Source: Bifidobacterium criceti (lineage in GTDB: Bacteria > Actinomycetota > Actinomycetes > Actinomycetales > Bifidobacteriaceae). From it: a stretch of 64,000 bases of DNA. Shown here piece after piece: positions 1 through 9,466 of this stretch (position 1 is its first letter; every line of letters begins with the position of its first letter). A model generated the notes under the pieces. It did not search any database. It was not told where the DNA came from and worked only from the letters and a program-made list of their open reading frames with translations. The stretch lies in the NCBI RefSeq assembly GCF_002286935.1, contig NZ_MVOH01000015.1:105807-169806 (forward strand). The letters run 5' to 3'. The translations under genes and the position numbers were made by a program.

Positions 1-948
1 CTTCGAGGACGCCGGGCATGTCCCCATGTCCTGTTCGACCGTGTCGAACAGCGCCTCGATCCATGATGTCAGGTCCTTGTACTCCCCGGGCATCTGCTCG
101 GTGACGTCGAGCACCGGCGTCTTGCCTTTGCGCGCGATGTCGACGAATCCTTGCGTCGTCTCATTCTCCTCCTGCGGGTTGTTGACGAGCAGCTTGGCGC
201 CACCGTCGTCAAGCAGCTTCTGGAAGTCCTTGATGTCCGCGGCGGAGGGTTCGGAATCCGATGCCATCGCGCGTGCATAGCCGCTTGGTGTCTTGTCCTC
301 GAAGCCCATGTCGTTCATCAGATAGTAGGCGACCGACTCGGTCGCCGCGTAGGTGAGGTCGTCATGCCCCTTGCCGAACGCCTCGATACGCTGTTCAAGC
401 GCATCCTCGTCCTTCTTCCAGTTCTCGAGGTTCGTCGAGAACGTCTTCGATTCCTTCGCGCGCAACTGCGTGAACGTGTCCTTGATCGCGTCGGCCATCG
501 CGTACCGCGCGTCCCGCGAGAACCACAGATGCGGATTGTCGCCGTCCATAGCGCCGACGATGTCGGCGGCGGAGACGAGCGTGACCGACGACGGCAGGTT
601 CTTGCTCGCCCATGTGTCGTATCCGGCGCCGTTGACGATGACGACGTCGGCGGCGTGCAGCGTCTTGACATCCTGTGCGGTCGGCTCGAAGTCGTGGGCG
701 TCCGACGTCGTCGACGACAGGATCGATGTGACTTTTGCGTCGTTCCCTCCGATGCGGGCGGCAAGCGACCCCCATTGGTTGAGCGACGCGACGACGGTGA
801 TCGGCCCCGTCGTCTGCTTCGCCGAGGCGGAAGGCGAGGGCTCCTCCTGCTTGGAGAAGGAGCAGCCCGCGAGCGTCACGCCCAGCGCGAACGCGATGGC
901 GGCTGCGATGGCCGCCCGCAGGCGGTGGGGCGGAGTTGAAATGCTCAT
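1..948 (-). CDS. Metal ABC transporter substrate-binding lipoprotein (zinc/manganese type), 3' end cut by window
   Basis: Reads leftward from ATG at 948; 316 codons are visible and the stop lies outside the window. The N-terminus is a lipoprotein signal: a basic stretch, an Ala-rich hydrophobic core, then LAGC lipobox at about residue 29, followed by a Ser/Glu-rich linker. The mature part has the ZnuA/TroA pattern: [17 protein letters not shown] at the start, HDFEPTAQD (first His ligand), NPHLWF (second His ligand) and VTEQMPG late in the domain. It should bind Zn2+ or Mn2+ outside the cell for an ABC importer whose other genes would lie to the left of the window. It diverges from folD. Metal identity cannot be read from the sequence. 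Confidence 0.85.
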   Translation of the reverse strand, partial: MSISTPPHRLRAAIAAAIAFALGVTLAGCSFSKQEEPSPSASAKQTTGPITVVASLNQWGSLAARIGGNDAKVTSILSSTTSDAHDFEPTAQDVKTLHAADVVIVNGAGYDTWASKNLPSSVTLVSAADIVGAMDGDNPHLWFSRDARYAMADAIKDTFTQLRAKESKTFSTNLENWKKDEDALEQRIEAFGKGHDDLTYAATESVAYYLMNDMGFEDKTPSGYARAMASDSEPSAADIKDFQKLLDDGGAKLLVNNPQEENETTQGFVDIARKGKTPVLDVTEQMPGEYKDLTSWIEALFDTVEQDMGTCPASSK

Positions 949-1024
949 GGCGGTGGTTTCCTTTGCATATGCTCACGGCCGTGACCCGCGTGCGCCGCGC
1001 CGGCGCACGCGCGTTGGCGCGGCG

Positions 1025-1038
1025 GTATCGTACGATAC
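1025..1038. promoter_or_regulatory. 14-bp perfect palindrome in the divergent metal-transporter/folD gap
   Basis: GTATCGTACGATAC is its own reverse complement. It lies between the divergent metal-binding lipoprotein gene (start 948) and folD (start 1080). It could be an operator for either gene; nothing identifies the regulator. A second G+C-rich inverted repeat (GCGTGCGCC / GGCGCACGC) lies just to its left. Confidence 0.35.
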
Positions 1039-1079
1039 GGCAAGGCACATCGTTCCACGGCAATGAAGGGGTTTTCCTC

Positions 1080-1958
1080 ATGGCAATGATACTCGACGGC
1101 AAAGCGGTCGCCGCCCGTGTGAAGGCGGATTTGGCAGAGCGCGTACGTGTCCTGCGTGCGAGGGGCATCGTGCCGGGTCTCGGCACCGTGCTTGTCGGCT
1201 CCGATCCCGGCTCGGTCAAATACGTCGCCGGCAAGCACCGCGACTGCGAGGAGGTCGGCATCGCGTCGATCCGCCATGAACTCCCCGCCGACGCGACGCA
1301 GCGGGAACTGCTCGACGTCATCGCCGAGCTCAACGCCGACCCCGCATGCACCGGCTACATCGTCCAGTTGCCGTTGCCCGGAGGCATCGACCAGAACGCC
1401 GTCATCGACGCGATCGATCCGGCGAAGGACGCGGACGGCATGCACCCCTACAATCTCGGGGAACTTGTCCTGCATACACGAGGCGCACTGACGACGCCGC
1501 TGCCGTGTACGCCGAACGGTGTGCTCACGTTGCTCGACCATTACGGCATCGACCTTGACGGCAGCGAGGTGTGCGTGCTTGGGCGCGGCATCACAATCGG
1601 CAGGACGATCGGGCTCATGCTCACACGCGCCGATGTGAACGCGACCGTCACGTTGTGCCACACCGGCACGAAGGACGTCGCCGCGCATATGCGTGAAGCG
1701 GATGTCATCATCGCCGCCGTCGGATCCGCCGGATTCGTCAAACCGGACGATGTCAAACCGGGGGCCGTGCTCGTCGACGTCGGGGTCTCGCGAGTCGCGG
1801 ACGAATCGGGGCGCATGCGCATCCACGGCGACATCGACCACGGCTGTTATGACGTCGCCGGCGCGTATACGCCCAATCCAGGTGGGGTGGGGCCGATGAC
1901 GCGCGCGATGCTGCTGCGCAATGTCGTCGAGGCCGCGGAACGCGCGGCGGGGGAATAG
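1080..1958 (+). CDS. folD: Bifunctional methylenetetrahydrofolate dehydrogenase / methenyltetrahydrofolate cyclohydrolase
   Basis: A protein of 292 residues, the usual FolD length. It interconverts 5,10-methylene-, 5,10-methenyl- and 10-formyl-THF in the cytosol with NADP+. Family motifs are present: [15 protein letters not shown] near residue 50 (catalytic-region Lys), [39 protein letters not shown] for the dinucleotide-binding loop, and the C-terminal [17 protein letters not shown]. The start at 1080 follows GAAGGGG; in-frame codons further upstream lack this. It stands alone between the divergent metal-transporter gene and rpsA. Confidence 0.97.
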   Translation: MAMILDGKAVAARVKADLAERVRVLRARGIVPGLGTVLVGSDPGSVKYVAGKHRDCEEVGIASIRHELPADATQRELLDVIAELNADPACTGYIVQLPLPGGIDQNAVIDAIDPAKDADGMHPYNLGELVLHTRGALTTPLPCTPNGVLTLLDHYGIDLDGSEVCVLGRGITIGRTIGLMLTRADVNATVTLCHTGTKDVAAHMREADVIIAAVGSAGFVKPDDVKPGAVLVDVGVSRVADESGRMRIHGDIDHGCYDVAGAYTPNPGGVGPMTRAMLLRNVVEAAERAAGE

Positions 1959-2086
1959 CGCGCGCCGGGCCGTTGGATATGGCGTGCGCATGTGGATGCG
2001 GTCCGCGGCGCACGGCGCGCCAGCAGGCGCGACACGCCCGAAATGATAAGGACGTGTTTGGGCATGGCTCGCGGTAGTCTTATCCT

Positions 2087-2116
2087 TTGACCGCGCGCGT
2101 GCGCGGCCGCGATAAC
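2087..2116 (+). promoter_or_regulatory. Probable rpsA promoter
   Basis: TTGACC at 2087-2092 is followed after 18 nt by GATAAC at 2111-2116, about 45 nt before the rpsA start. The 5' leader is AU-rich (TATCGATATTATCC), in contrast to the surroundings. No strong Shine-Dalgarno precedes the start, as is common for S1 mRNAs. Confidence 0.5.
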
Positions 2117-2161
2117 TGAATATCGATATTATCCATCCACTATTTTGTAAGAACCACATTA

Positions 2162-3643
2162 ATGGCAGAAAACAATAAGGAAGTCGAAAAGGTCGCCATC
2201 AACGATATCGGCACCGTCGATGACTTCATCAAGGCAGTCGATTCCACCATCAAGAACTTCGATGATGGTGATCTGGTTGAGGGCACGGTCGTCAAGGTCG
2301 ACCACGATGAGGTCCTCCTGGACATCGGCTACAAGACCGAGGGTGTGATCCCCTCCCGCGAGCTTTCCATCAAGAAGGACGTCGACCCGGATGAGGTCGT
2401 CAAGGTCGGTGACACGATCGAGGCCCTTGTCGTCACGAAGGAAGACAAGGAAGGACGTCTCATCCTGTCGAAGAAGCGCGCACAGTACGAGCGTGCCTGG
2501 GGCGACATCGAGAAGATCAAGGAAGACGACGGCGTCGTCGAAGGCACCGTCATCGAAGCCGTCAAGGGCGGTCTCATCGTGGACATCGGTCTGCGTGGCT
2601 TCCTGCCGGCGTCGCTCGTCGAGATGCGCCGTGTGCGTGACCTGTCCCCGTACATCGGCCAGAAGATCAAGGCGAAGATCCTTGAGCTCGACAAGAACCG
2701 CAACAATGTCGTCCTGTCGCGCCGCCAGTACCTCGAGGAGACCCAGTCCGAAGTGCGCGAGACCTTCCTCTCGCAGCTCAAGAAGGGCCAGATCCGCGAA
2801 GGCGTCGTGTCTTCGATCGTCAACTTCGGCGCATTCGTCGACCTTGGCGGTGTGGACGGCCTCATCCACGTCTCCGAGCTCTCCTGGAAGCACATTGACC
2901 ACCCGTCCGAAGTCGTCAAGGTCGGCGACAAGGTCACCGTCGAGGTGCTCGACGTCGATCTCGACCGCGAGCGCATCTCGCTGTCGCTCAAGGCGACGCA
3001 GGAGGATCCGTGGCAGCGCTTCGCCCGCACGCATGTGCCGGGCCAGATCGTCCGCGGCAAGGTCACGAAGATCGTCCAGTTCGGTGTCTTCATCTCCGTC
3101 GAGGACGGCATCGAGGGTCTCGTGCACATCTCCGAGCTCGCGAACCGCCACGTCGAGAACCCCGAGACCGTCGTCAAGCCGGGCGAAGAGGTCTTCGTCA
3201 AGGTCATTGACGTCGATCTCGATCGTCGCCGCATCTCGCTGTCGCTCAAGCAGGCCAACGACTCCGTCGACCCGGCTTCCGAGGACTTCGACCCGGCCCT
3301 CTACGGCATGCCGGCCGAGTACGACGAGGAAGGCAACTACAAGTATCCGGAAGGCTTCGACCCGAACACGAACGAGTGGATCGCCGGATACGAGAAGCAG
3401 CGCGAGGAATGGGAATCCCAGTACGCCGCCGCCCACGACCTGTGGGAGCAGCACAAGGAATTCGTCGCGAAGGAACTCGAGAACGCCGAGGCCTCGGCCG
3501 CCGAAGACGGCCAGAATGCCCCGAAGGAAGAGAAGGTCGAGGAGATCTCGAACTACTCGTCCGATTCCGAGTCCAACGGCACGCTCGCCGATTCCGATCA
3601 GCTCGCCGCCCTGCGTGAGCAGCTGCTGAACGAGAAGAAGTGA
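2162..3643 (+). CDS. rpsA: 30S ribosomal protein S1
   Basis: A protein of 493 residues with four S1 (OB-fold) RNA-binding repeats at about 37-106, 124-190, 209-277 and 294-363, then an acidic Ser/Glu-rich tail. The third and fourth repeats carry the typical FGAFVDL / FGVFISV and GLIHVSELS / GLVHISELA motifs and end in DLDRERISLSLK / DLDRRRISLSLK. Four repeats is the usual actinobacterial form, against six in enterobacteria. The protein holds mRNA on the small ribosomal subunit. It is followed by a hairpin and then coaE, the typical actinobacterial rpsA-coaE-uvrB order. Confidence 0.97.
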   Translation: MAENNKEVEKVAINDIGTVDDFIKAVDSTIKNFDDGDLVEGTVVKVDHDEVLLDIGYKTEGVIPSRELSIKKDVDPDEVVKVGDTIEALVVTKEDKEGRLILSKKRAQYERAWGDIEKIKEDDGVVEGTVIEAVKGGLIVDIGLRGFLPASLVEMRRVRDLSPYIGQKIKAKILELDKNRNNVVLSRRQYLEETQSEVRETFLSQLKKGQIREGVVSSIVNFGAFVDLGGVDGLIHVSELSWKHIDHPSEVVKVGDKVTVEVLDVDLDRERISLSLKATQEDPWQRFARTHVPGQIVRGKVTKIVQFGVFISVEDGIEGLVHISELANRHVENPETVVKPGEEVFVKVIDVDLDRRRISLSLKQANDSVDPASEDFDPALYGMPAEYDEEGNYKYPEGFDPNTNEWIAGYEKQREEWESQYAAAHDLWEQHKEFVAKELENAEASAAEDGQNAPKEEKVEEISNYSSDSESNGTLADSDQLAALREQLLNEKK

Positions 3644-3668
3644 GCCCTAGCCGGCCCGGCTTCGTTAC

Positions 3669-3703
3669 GGAGGCGCCATGCGCAACGCGCGCGTGGCGCC
3701 TCC
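3669..3703 (+). terminator. Hairpin after rpsA
   Basis: Arms GGAGGCGCCA (3669-3678) and TGGCGCCTCC (3694-3703) pair perfectly around a 15-nt loop. There is no U tract, so termination is inferred from its place 25 nt after the rpsA stop. Confidence 0.55.
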
Positions 3704-3788
3704 TGCCATATACGACTCGACGAGGCAGGCATCGGCGCATATGGACCGAGAAGGAGGGATGATGCAGGGCATCGGAGGAGTATCGTGT

Positions 3789-4403
3789 ATGCGCATCGCG
3801 CTCACCGGTGGCATTGCCGCGGGCAAAAGCACCGTCGCGGCGAGAATGGCTCAAGATGGTGCCGATGTGATTGACTATGACTTCCTCGCGCATATCCTGC
3901 AGGAACCATGCTCGCCGGCCATCAACCCGCTCGTGGGGGCGTTTGGCCCCGGTATTCTGGACGAGCGGGGTGGCGTCGACCGCCGTGCATTGGCCGAGCG
4001 CGTGTTCGGCGAGGGCGTGCCGCAAAGCGCGGTCGCCACGCTCAACGGCATCATGCATCCGCAAATCTATGAGCTTGCCCGCAATAGGGAACGGCGGATC
4101 GTGGGCGACGGCCGCAAACACGTCATCGTCCATGACATTCCGTTGTTGGGAGAGGTCATGGAATCGATTCCGTTCGCATTCGACGCCGTGGCCTGCGTTG
4201 TGGTGCCGGAAGATGTGCGTGTACGCAGGCTTGTTGATACGCGTGGCATGTCCGTCGAGGAGGCGCGCGTGCGTGTACGCGAGCAGGGCGATGACGCGTC
4301 CCGTCTGCGGTACGCCAATGTCGTCATCGATGCAACCCAGCCGTTAGAACAGATGTTCGATTATGTTGATACCCTCGTTGAGGAATGGTTCGACGAGGAG
4401 TAA
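3789..4403 (+). CDS. coaE: Dephospho-CoA kinase
   Basis: A protein of 204 residues that phosphorylates the 3'-OH of dephospho-CoA, the last step of CoA synthesis. The Walker A loop GGIAAGKST is at residues 7-15. VIDYDFLAH and the HDIPLLGE segment match the CoaE substrate and lid regions. The ATG at 3789 is chosen because GGAGGAG sits 8 nt upstream and the P-loop then falls at the usual N-terminal place; a longer reading frame begins near 3678 but adds residues with no homology and runs through the rpsA hairpin. The stop is 8 nt before uvrB, so the two are probably cotranscribed. Confidence 0.94.
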   Translation: MRIALTGGIAAGKSTVAARMAQDGADVIDYDFLAHILQEPCSPAINPLVGAFGPGILDERGGVDRRALAERVFGEGVPQSAVATLNGIMHPQIYELARNRERRIVGDGRKHVIVHDIPLLGEVMESIPFAFDAVACVVVPEDVRVRRLVDTRGMSVEEARVRVREQGDDASRLRYANVVIDATQPLEQMFDYVDTLVEEWFDEE

Positions 4404-4411
4404 GGATCGCC

Positions 4412-6523
4412 ATGGGATTCAATATCGAGCGCACGAACAAGCCGTTCGTCGTCAAGTCGCCATACAAGCCTTCAGGGGACCAGCCCCAGGCGATCGAGGA
4501 ACTCGCCACGCGCATCGAGAACGGCGAGAACGACGTCGTGCTCATGGGCGCGACCGGAACCGGCAAGACCGCGACGACCGCGTGGCTCATCGAACGGCTG
4601 CAACGCCCGACGCTCATCATCGAACCGAACAAGACGCTCGCCGCGCAATTGTGTGCGGAATTCCGTGAACTCATGCCCGACAACGCCGTGAGCTACTTCG
4701 TTTCGTATTACGACTACTACCAGCCCGAGGCGTACATCCCGCAGACCGACACCTACATCGAGAAGGACTCGAACATCAACGACGACGTCGAGCGGCTGCG
4801 GCACGCTGCGACGGCGAACCTGCTCACGCGCCGCGACTGCGTCGTCATCGCGACCGTCTCGTGCATCTACGGCCTCGGTACGCCGGAGGAGTATGCGGGA
4901 CGCATGCTGTTCCTCAGGCAGGGCCAGCAGATCGACCGCGACCATCTGCTGAGGTTGTTCGTCGACATGCAGTACACGCGCAACGACATCGCGTTCACGC
5001 GCGGCACGTTCCGTGTGCGTGGCGACACCGTCGAGATCATCCCCGTCTATGAGGAGCTCGCCGTGCGCATCGAGTTCTTCGGCGACGAGATCGACCGCAT
5101 CTCGATGCTGCATCCGCTCACCGGCGACGTCATCGGTGAGCAGGAGGAAGTGCACATCTTCCCGGCGTCGCATTATGTGGCGGGTCCCGAACGCATGGAG
5201 AAAGCACTCACATCGATCCAGCAGGAACTTGACGAGCGCGTCGCCGCATTGCGCAAGCAGGGCAAGGAGCTTGAGGCGCAACGCCTGACGATGCGTACGA
5301 CGTATGACCTCGAGATGCTCTCGCAGGTCGGCGTGTGCTCGGGTGTCGAGAACTATTCGCGGCATTTCGACGGGCGTGCCCCCGGTACGCCGCCGCATAC
5401 GCTCCTTGATTTCTTCCCCGACGATTTCCTGCTCGTCATCGACGAGTCCCATGTGACCGTTCCGCAGATTGGTGCGATGTACGAAGGCGACGCGAGCCGC
5501 AAACGCACACTTGTCGAACATGGCTTCCGCCTGCCGTCCGCGATGGACAACCGGCCGCTCAAGTGGCCTGAGTTCCTCGAACGTGTCGGGCAGACCGTCT
5601 ACCTGTCCGCGACGCCCGGTGACTATGAGCTTGGTCTGTCCGACGGCGTCGTCGAGCAGATCATTCGTCCTACCGGACTCGTCGACCCGAAGGTCGAAGT
5701 ACGTCCTGTCGACGGCCAGATCGACGACCTGCTCGCCGAAATCAAGGACAGGGTCGCGAAGCACGAGCGCGCGCTTGTCACGACGCTCACGAAGAAGATG
5801 GCCGAGGACCTCACCGATTATCTGCTCGAACGCGGCATCAAGGTCGAATACCTGCATTCCGACGTCGACACATTGCGCCGTGTCGAGCTGCTGCGCGAAC
5901 TGCGCGAAGGCAAGATCGACGTCATCGTCGGCATCAACCTGCTGCGTGAGGGCCTCGATTTGCCTGAGGTCTCGCTCGTCGCGATCCTCGACGCGGACAA
6001 GGAGGGATTCCTCAGGTCCTACCGTTCGCTCATCCAGACGATCGGCCGCGCGGCGCGCAACGTCTCCGGAACCGTCATCATGTATGCCGACGATATGACC
6101 GCCGCGATGGAGAAGGCGATCGGGGAGACCGAGCGCCGCCGCGAGATCCAGATTGCCTACAACAAGGAGCACGGCATCGACCCCAAGCCGCTCATCAAGA
6201 AGATCAGCGACGTCAACGACATGCTCGCGAAGGAGGATGTCGACACGCAGACCCTCCTTGAAGGCGGATACCGCAATGCGGGCAAGGCCGGCAATTCACA
6301 CCTCGGAGTCCCATCGGTGAGCGCGAAGGAAGCGGACCGCAGGCACGAGGAGATCCTCAAGGCCGGACTGCCGGCGCAGGACCTCGCAGACCTTATCCGC
6401 CAGCTGTCCGATCAGATGCACACCGCCGCCGAACAGCTCCAGTTCGAACTCGCCGCGCGCCTGCGCGACGAAATCCGCGACCTCAAGAAGGAACTGCGCG
6501 CGATGACCGAGGCCAAGCGCTGA
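4412..6523 (+). CDS. uvrB: Excinuclease ABC subunit B
   Basis: A protein of 703 residues: the damage-verifying helicase-like subunit of nucleotide excision repair. Walker A GATGTGKT is at residues 46-53. The Tyr-rich beta-hairpin ([15 protein letters not shown]) starts near residue 103 and clamps the DNA strand. [17 protein letters not shown] and QTIGRAARN are helicase motifs V-VI. The C-terminal UVR segment ([19 protein letters not shown]) is the UvrC/UvrA contact. Start at ATG 4412 is supported by GAGGAG at 4395-4400 and AAGGA at 4402-4406, within and just after the end of coaE. Confidence 0.98.
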   Translation: MGFNIERTNKPFVVKSPYKPSGDQPQAIEELATRIENGENDVVLMGATGTGKTATTAWLIERLQRPTLIIEPNKTLAAQLCAEFRELMPDNAVSYFVSYYDYYQPEAYIPQTDTYIEKDSNINDDVERLRHAATANLLTRRDCVVIATVSCIYGLGTPEEYAGRMLFLRQGQQIDRDHLLRLFVDMQYTRNDIAFTRGTFRVRGDTVEIIPVYEELAVRIEFFGDEIDRISMLHPLTGDVIGEQEEVHIFPASHYVAGPERMEKALTSIQQELDERVAALRKQGKELEAQRLTMRTTYDLEMLSQVGVCSGVENYSRHFDGRAPGTPPHTLLDFFPDDFLLVIDESHVTVPQIGAMYEGDASRKRTLVEHGFRLPSAMDNRPLKWPEFLERVGQTVYLSATPGDYELGLSDGVVEQIIRPTGLVDPKVEVRPVDGQIDDLLAEIKDRVAKHERALVTTLTKKMAEDLTDYLLERGIKVEYLHSDVDTLRRVELLRELREGKIDVIVGINLLREGLDLPEVSLVAILDADKEGFLRSYRSLIQTIGRAARNVSGTVIMYADDMTAAMEKAIGETERRREIQIAYNKEHGIDPKPLIKKISDVNDMLAKEDVDTQTLLEGGYRNAGKAGNSHLGVPSVSAKEADRRHEEILKAGLPAQDLADLIRQLSDQMHTAAEQLQFELAARLRDEIRDLKKELRAMTEAKR

Positions 6524-6548
6524 GTGTGCCGGGGCCTCGCCGTCCATT

Positions 6549-6581
6549 GTGTGCGGCGCCGGCCGCCCATGAGCCGCACAC
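6549..6581 (+). terminator. Hairpin after uvrB
   Basis: A 9-bp perfect stem, GTGTGCGGC with GCCGCACAC, around a 15-nt loop and without a U tract. It lies between uvrB and the TerC-family gene and is a likely end of the coaE-uvrB transcript. Confidence 0.5.
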
Positions 6582-6611
6582 CGTCGCCGACGCTCCGTAA
6601 GCTGGGTGCCT

Positions 6612-7589
6612 ATGGCAGAAACCCCCCTCTCGTTCATGATCGGCACGTATGTTGTGCTCGCCGTCTTCTTCATCGTCGACCTCTTCATCCTCGGCCGGCG
6701 CCCGCATGTGCCGTCGACGAAGGAGTGCGTCCGGCACATCGCGTTCTTCGTCGCGATGGCGCTCGTCTTCGGTGGGCTCATCTGGTGGGTCGCGGGCGCG
6801 AAGCCCGCGGTCGAGTTCTATTCGGGATGGCTCACCGAGTATTCGCTGAGCATCGACAACCTGTTCGTGTTCGTCATCATCATGTCGAATTTCGCGGTGC
6901 CGAAGCAGCTGCAGAAATTCGTGCTGTCGGTCGGCATCACGATTGCGCTCGTGTTGCGCGGCGTGTTCATCCTTGTCGGCGCGGCGCTCGTCCAGCGGTT
7001 CACCTGGGTGTTCTTCCTTTTCGGCGCGTTCCTCATCTACACTGCGGTCAAGGTCGCGCGCGGCGAGGACGATGACGAGGAGTTCCATGAGAACGCGCTC
7101 ATTCGCGCATTGCGTAAGGTGAGCCATATCACGAACGAATACGACGGGGAGCGGCTGCGCGTCACGAAGGACGGTGTGCGCTATTGGACACCGATGCTGT
7201 TCGTGTTCCTGACAATCGGCACGACCGACGTCATGTTCGCGTTCGATTCGATTCCTGCGATATTCGGGCTGACGAAGGACCCGTTCATCGTGTTCACGTC
7301 GAACGTGTTCGCGCTCCTTGGCTTGCAGCAGCTGTATTTCCTGCTCGGCGCGCTGCTCGACAAGCTTGTCTATCTTCCGGTCGGATTGTCGGTCGTGCTG
7401 GGATTCATCGGCGTCAAGCTTATCCTTGAGGCGCTCCACGGCAACACATTGCCGTTCATCAACGGGGGGCGGCCAATCACCGCGGTACCCGAAGTGCCGA
7501 CATGGATGTCGCTCGCCGTCATTGTGCTCGCGATCGGCGGCGCGGCGATTGCGAGCGTCATCAAGATGCGTTCGGTTGAACGGGGATGA
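6612..7589 (+). CDS. TerC family integral membrane protein
   Basis: A protein of 325 residues with about eight hydrophobic segments. TerC hallmarks are visible: YSLSIDNLFVFVIIMSNF near residues 76-93, and FAFDSIPAIFGLTKDPFIVFTSNVFALLGL near 210-240, with conserved acidic residues inside membrane segments. Family members are linked to metal (Mn2+ efflux) handling and metalation of exported proteins, or to tellurite resistance; which applies here is unknown. ATG 6612 is preferred; GTG at 6606 in frame is an alternative. There is no ribosome binding site, but TAAGCT lies 8 nt before the ATG, which fits a leaderless mRNA. No yybP-ykoY-like leader is visible in the short upstream gap. Confidence 0.9.
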   Translation: MAETPLSFMIGTYVVLAVFFIVDLFILGRRPHVPSTKECVRHIAFFVAMALVFGGLIWWVAGAKPAVEFYSGWLTEYSLSIDNLFVFVIIMSNFAVPKQLQKFVLSVGITIALVLRGVFILVGAALVQRFTWVFFLFGAFLIYTAVKVARGEDDDEEFHENALIRALRKVSHITNEYDGERLRVTKDGVRYWTPMLFVFLTIGTTDVMFAFDSIPAIFGLTKDPFIVFTSNVFALLGLQQLYFLLGALLDKLVYLPVGLSVVLGFIGVKLILEALHGNTLPFINGGRPITAVPEVPTWMSLAVIVLAIGGAAIASVIKMRSVERG

Positions 7590-7638
7590 TCTCGGCCGCC
7601 GCATGTACGTCGTGTTGACGACATGTCATGCGATACTT

Positions 7639-7654
7639 ATGTGAGCGCTCACAT
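7639..7654. promoter_or_regulatory. Perfect LacI-family operator upstream of pyk
   Basis: ATGTGAGCGCTCACAT is a 16-bp perfect palindrome with the central CG step typical of LacI-family operators. It lies about 100 nt before pyk, just downstream of a TTGACG hexamer (7615-7620), and overlaps possible -10 elements (TTATGT 7638-7643 or TATACT 7654-7659). In bifidobacteria a global LacI-type regulator (AraQ, as I recall) is reported to act on such sites in front of central carbon genes including pyk. The regulator assignment is from memory; the palindrome is directly seen. Confidence 0.8.
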
Positions 7655-7755
7655 ATACTGCTTGGCGAAACCGCGCACAAGCGCCACGATGGAGTAAGCT
7701 GATAACGGCATTCGGGTCACACCGAAGAAATAACACAAAGAATAGGCAGGCATTC

Positions 7756-9198
7756 ATGCGCAAAGCAAAGATCGTAGATACCATCGGTCCGGCGACCGAA
7801 TCTCTCGAGAACCTCACCGCGCTCGTTGAGGCGGGAATGGACGTCGCTCGTCTCAACCGCTCGCACGGCACCCCGGAAGACCACCTCCGCGTCTACAACA
7901 ACGTGCGCGAAGCCTCGAAGACGACCGGCCGTAACGTCGCGGTCCTCGTCGACCTGCAGGGGCCGAAGATCCGCTGCGGCTGGTTCAAGAAGAACGCCGA
8001 AGGCGAGGACAAGGTCCTGCTCAAGGAGGGCCAGGAGTTCATCATCACGACCGATGACGTCGAAGGCGACGAGCACATCACGTCCACGACGTTCAAGGGC
8101 CTGCCGGGCGATTGCCATCCCGGCGACCCGATCCTCATCGACGACGGCAAGGTCCGCCTTGAGGTGACGAAGGTCGAAGGCAACAACGTCCATACGAAGG
8201 TCATCGTCGCCGGCCCGGTCTCGAGCCACAAGGGCATCAACCTCCCTGGCGTCGCCGTCTCGCTGCCGGCGCTCACCGAGAAGGACGAGAAAGACCTGCG
8301 TTGGGCCATCCAGACCGGCGCGGACATCATCGCGATGTCCTTCGTCCGCTTCGCGACCGACATCGACCGCGCCCATGAGATCATGGACGAGGAGGGCCGC
8401 CGCATCCCGATCGTCGCGAAGATCGAGAAGCCGCAGGCGGTCGAGAACCTCGAAGACATCGTCAAGGTGTTCGACGGCATCATGGTCGCCCGTGGCGACA
8501 TGGCCGTCGAGATGCCGTTCGAAGAGGTTCCGCTCGTCACGAAGCGCTGCATCGAGCTGTCCCGCCAGTACGCGAAGCCGGTCATCGTCGCGACCGAGGT
8601 CCTCGGTTCGATGGTGCATTCCCCGGTCCCGACGCGCGCTGAGGCGTCCGATTGCGCGAACGCCGTCCTCGACGGCACCGATGCGACGATGACGTCGAAT
8701 GAGACCGCCGTTGGCGAGTATCCGACCGAGACCGTCAAGACGATGGCCCGCATCTCCGGATATGCGACCGAGCATGGCTTCGACCGCATCCCGAAGCTCA
8801 GGGACCTCGACATGTCGAGCACGGGCGCCGTCTCCTCGGCCGCCGTCGACCTCGCCGAGAAGCTCAACGCGAAGGCGATCGTCGCCTACACGCAGACCGG
8901 TTCGACCGTGCACCGCGTTTCGCGCGAACGCCCGGCGACGCCGATCTACGGTCTGACGACGAACGAGCACACCTACCACTGGCTCGCGCTCAGCTGGGGC
9001 ACCGAAGGCCTCCTGCTTGACGAGGACTACCACGACATGTCCCGCAAGGACCTCATGATCTTCACCGACAAGGTGCTGCGTGAGGCGGGCAAGGTCTCCA
9101 ACGGCGACAAGATCGTCGTCCTGAGCTCCGCGCAGGGCGATCATCAGCCGGGCCGCACCGACTCGATCTACGTGCACACCGTCGGCGCTTGCGACTGA
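7756..9198 (+). CDS. pyk: Pyruvate kinase
   Basis: A protein of 480 residues that converts PEP + ADP to pyruvate + ATP, the last ATP-forming step of the bifid shunt and lower glycolysis. It has a TIM barrel with ARLNRSHG at 31-38, the beta-domain at roughly 70-165, and AKIEKPQAVENLEDI and IMVARGDMAVEMP, which carry the catalytic Lys and metal-binding Glu/Asp. The C-terminal domain has TGSTVHRVSRERP. Two usually conserved spots differ from the textbook sequence: RLNFSHG reads RLNRSHG and LSGETA reads TSNETA. AATAGGCAGGC gives only a modest ribosome site. Control by the LacI-type palindrome at 7639-7654 is likely. Confidence 0.97.
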   Translation: MRKAKIVDTIGPATESLENLTALVEAGMDVARLNRSHGTPEDHLRVYNNVREASKTTGRNVAVLVDLQGPKIRCGWFKKNAEGEDKVLLKEGQEFIITTDDVEGDEHITSTTFKGLPGDCHPGDPILIDDGKVRLEVTKVEGNNVHTKVIVAGPVSSHKGINLPGVAVSLPALTEKDEKDLRWAIQTGADIIAMSFVRFATDIDRAHEIMDEEGRRIPIVAKIEKPQAVENLEDIVKVFDGIMVARGDMAVEMPFEEVPLVTKRCIELSRQYAKPVIVATEVLGSMVHSPVPTRAEASDCANAVLDGTDATMTSNETAVGEYPTETVKTMARISGYATEHGFDRIPKLRDLDMSSTGAVSSAAVDLAEKLNAKAIVAYTQTGSTVHRVSRERPATPIYGLTTNEHTYHWLALSWGTEGLLLDEDYHDMSRKDLMIFTDKVLREAGKVSNGDKIVVLSSAQGDHQPGRTDSIYVHTVGACD

Positions 9199-9237
9199 GC
9201 GCATATCCGGCATGACCGGTGACCGCATATCGCATCA

Positions 9238-9276
9238 GATGGCCGCCCGTCCGCCAGTGGTGGATGGGCGGCCATC
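9238..9276 (+). terminator. Hairpin after pyk
   Basis: Outer arms GATGGCCGCCC (9238-9248) and GGGCGGCCATC (9266-9276) pair perfectly; the interior (GTCCGCCAGTGGTGGAT) can add a short inner stem. It separates pyk from the tRNA gene that follows. Confidence 0.65.
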
Positions 9277-9338
9277 GCCTATCTGCGTGTCGTGCGGTGC
9301 CACCGGTATGGTATAGTTGCTCAATGTCGCCTTGCGAC

Positions 9339-9415
9339 GCCCCTGTATCCCAATTGGTAGAGGAGACAGCCTCAAAATCTGTACAGTGTGGGTTCGAGTC
9401 CCACCGGGGGCACCA
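9339..9415 (+). tRNA. tRNA with CAA anticodon (Leu, UUG codon), encoded CCA
   Basis: The 7-bp acceptor stem GCCCCTG/CGGGGGC, T arm GTGGG-TTCGAGT-CCCAC, discriminator A and genome-encoded CCA are clear. The anticodon loop reads CTCAAAA, giving CAA at positions 34-36. The variable region is only about 5 nt (ACAGT), while bacterial leucine tRNAs normally carry a long variable arm, and the base pair closing the anticodon loop is C/T. TATAGT just upstream (9311-9316) may be its -10 box. The tRNA identity follows from the anticodon alone. Confidence 0.85.
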
Positions 9416-9420
9416 AAAGA

Positions 9421-9466
9421 CGAGGGGCCGAGGAACGTTGGAAAACCAACGAACCTCGGTCCCTCG
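9421..9466 (+). terminator. Long hairpin after the Leu(CAA) tRNA
   Basis: CGAGGGGCCGAGG pairs with CCTCGGTCCCTCG (one G-T pair), then an AA/AA internal loop, then CGTTGG pairs with CCAACG around an AAAA loop. It starts 6 nt after the encoded CCA and fits a tRNA terminator. Confidence 0.7.

Noticed and set aside
6524..6611. Manganese riboswitch (yybP-ykoY) before the TerC gene
   Set aside because: The gap is only 88 nt, mostly occupied by the uvrB hairpin, and the probable transcript start is at the ATG itself.
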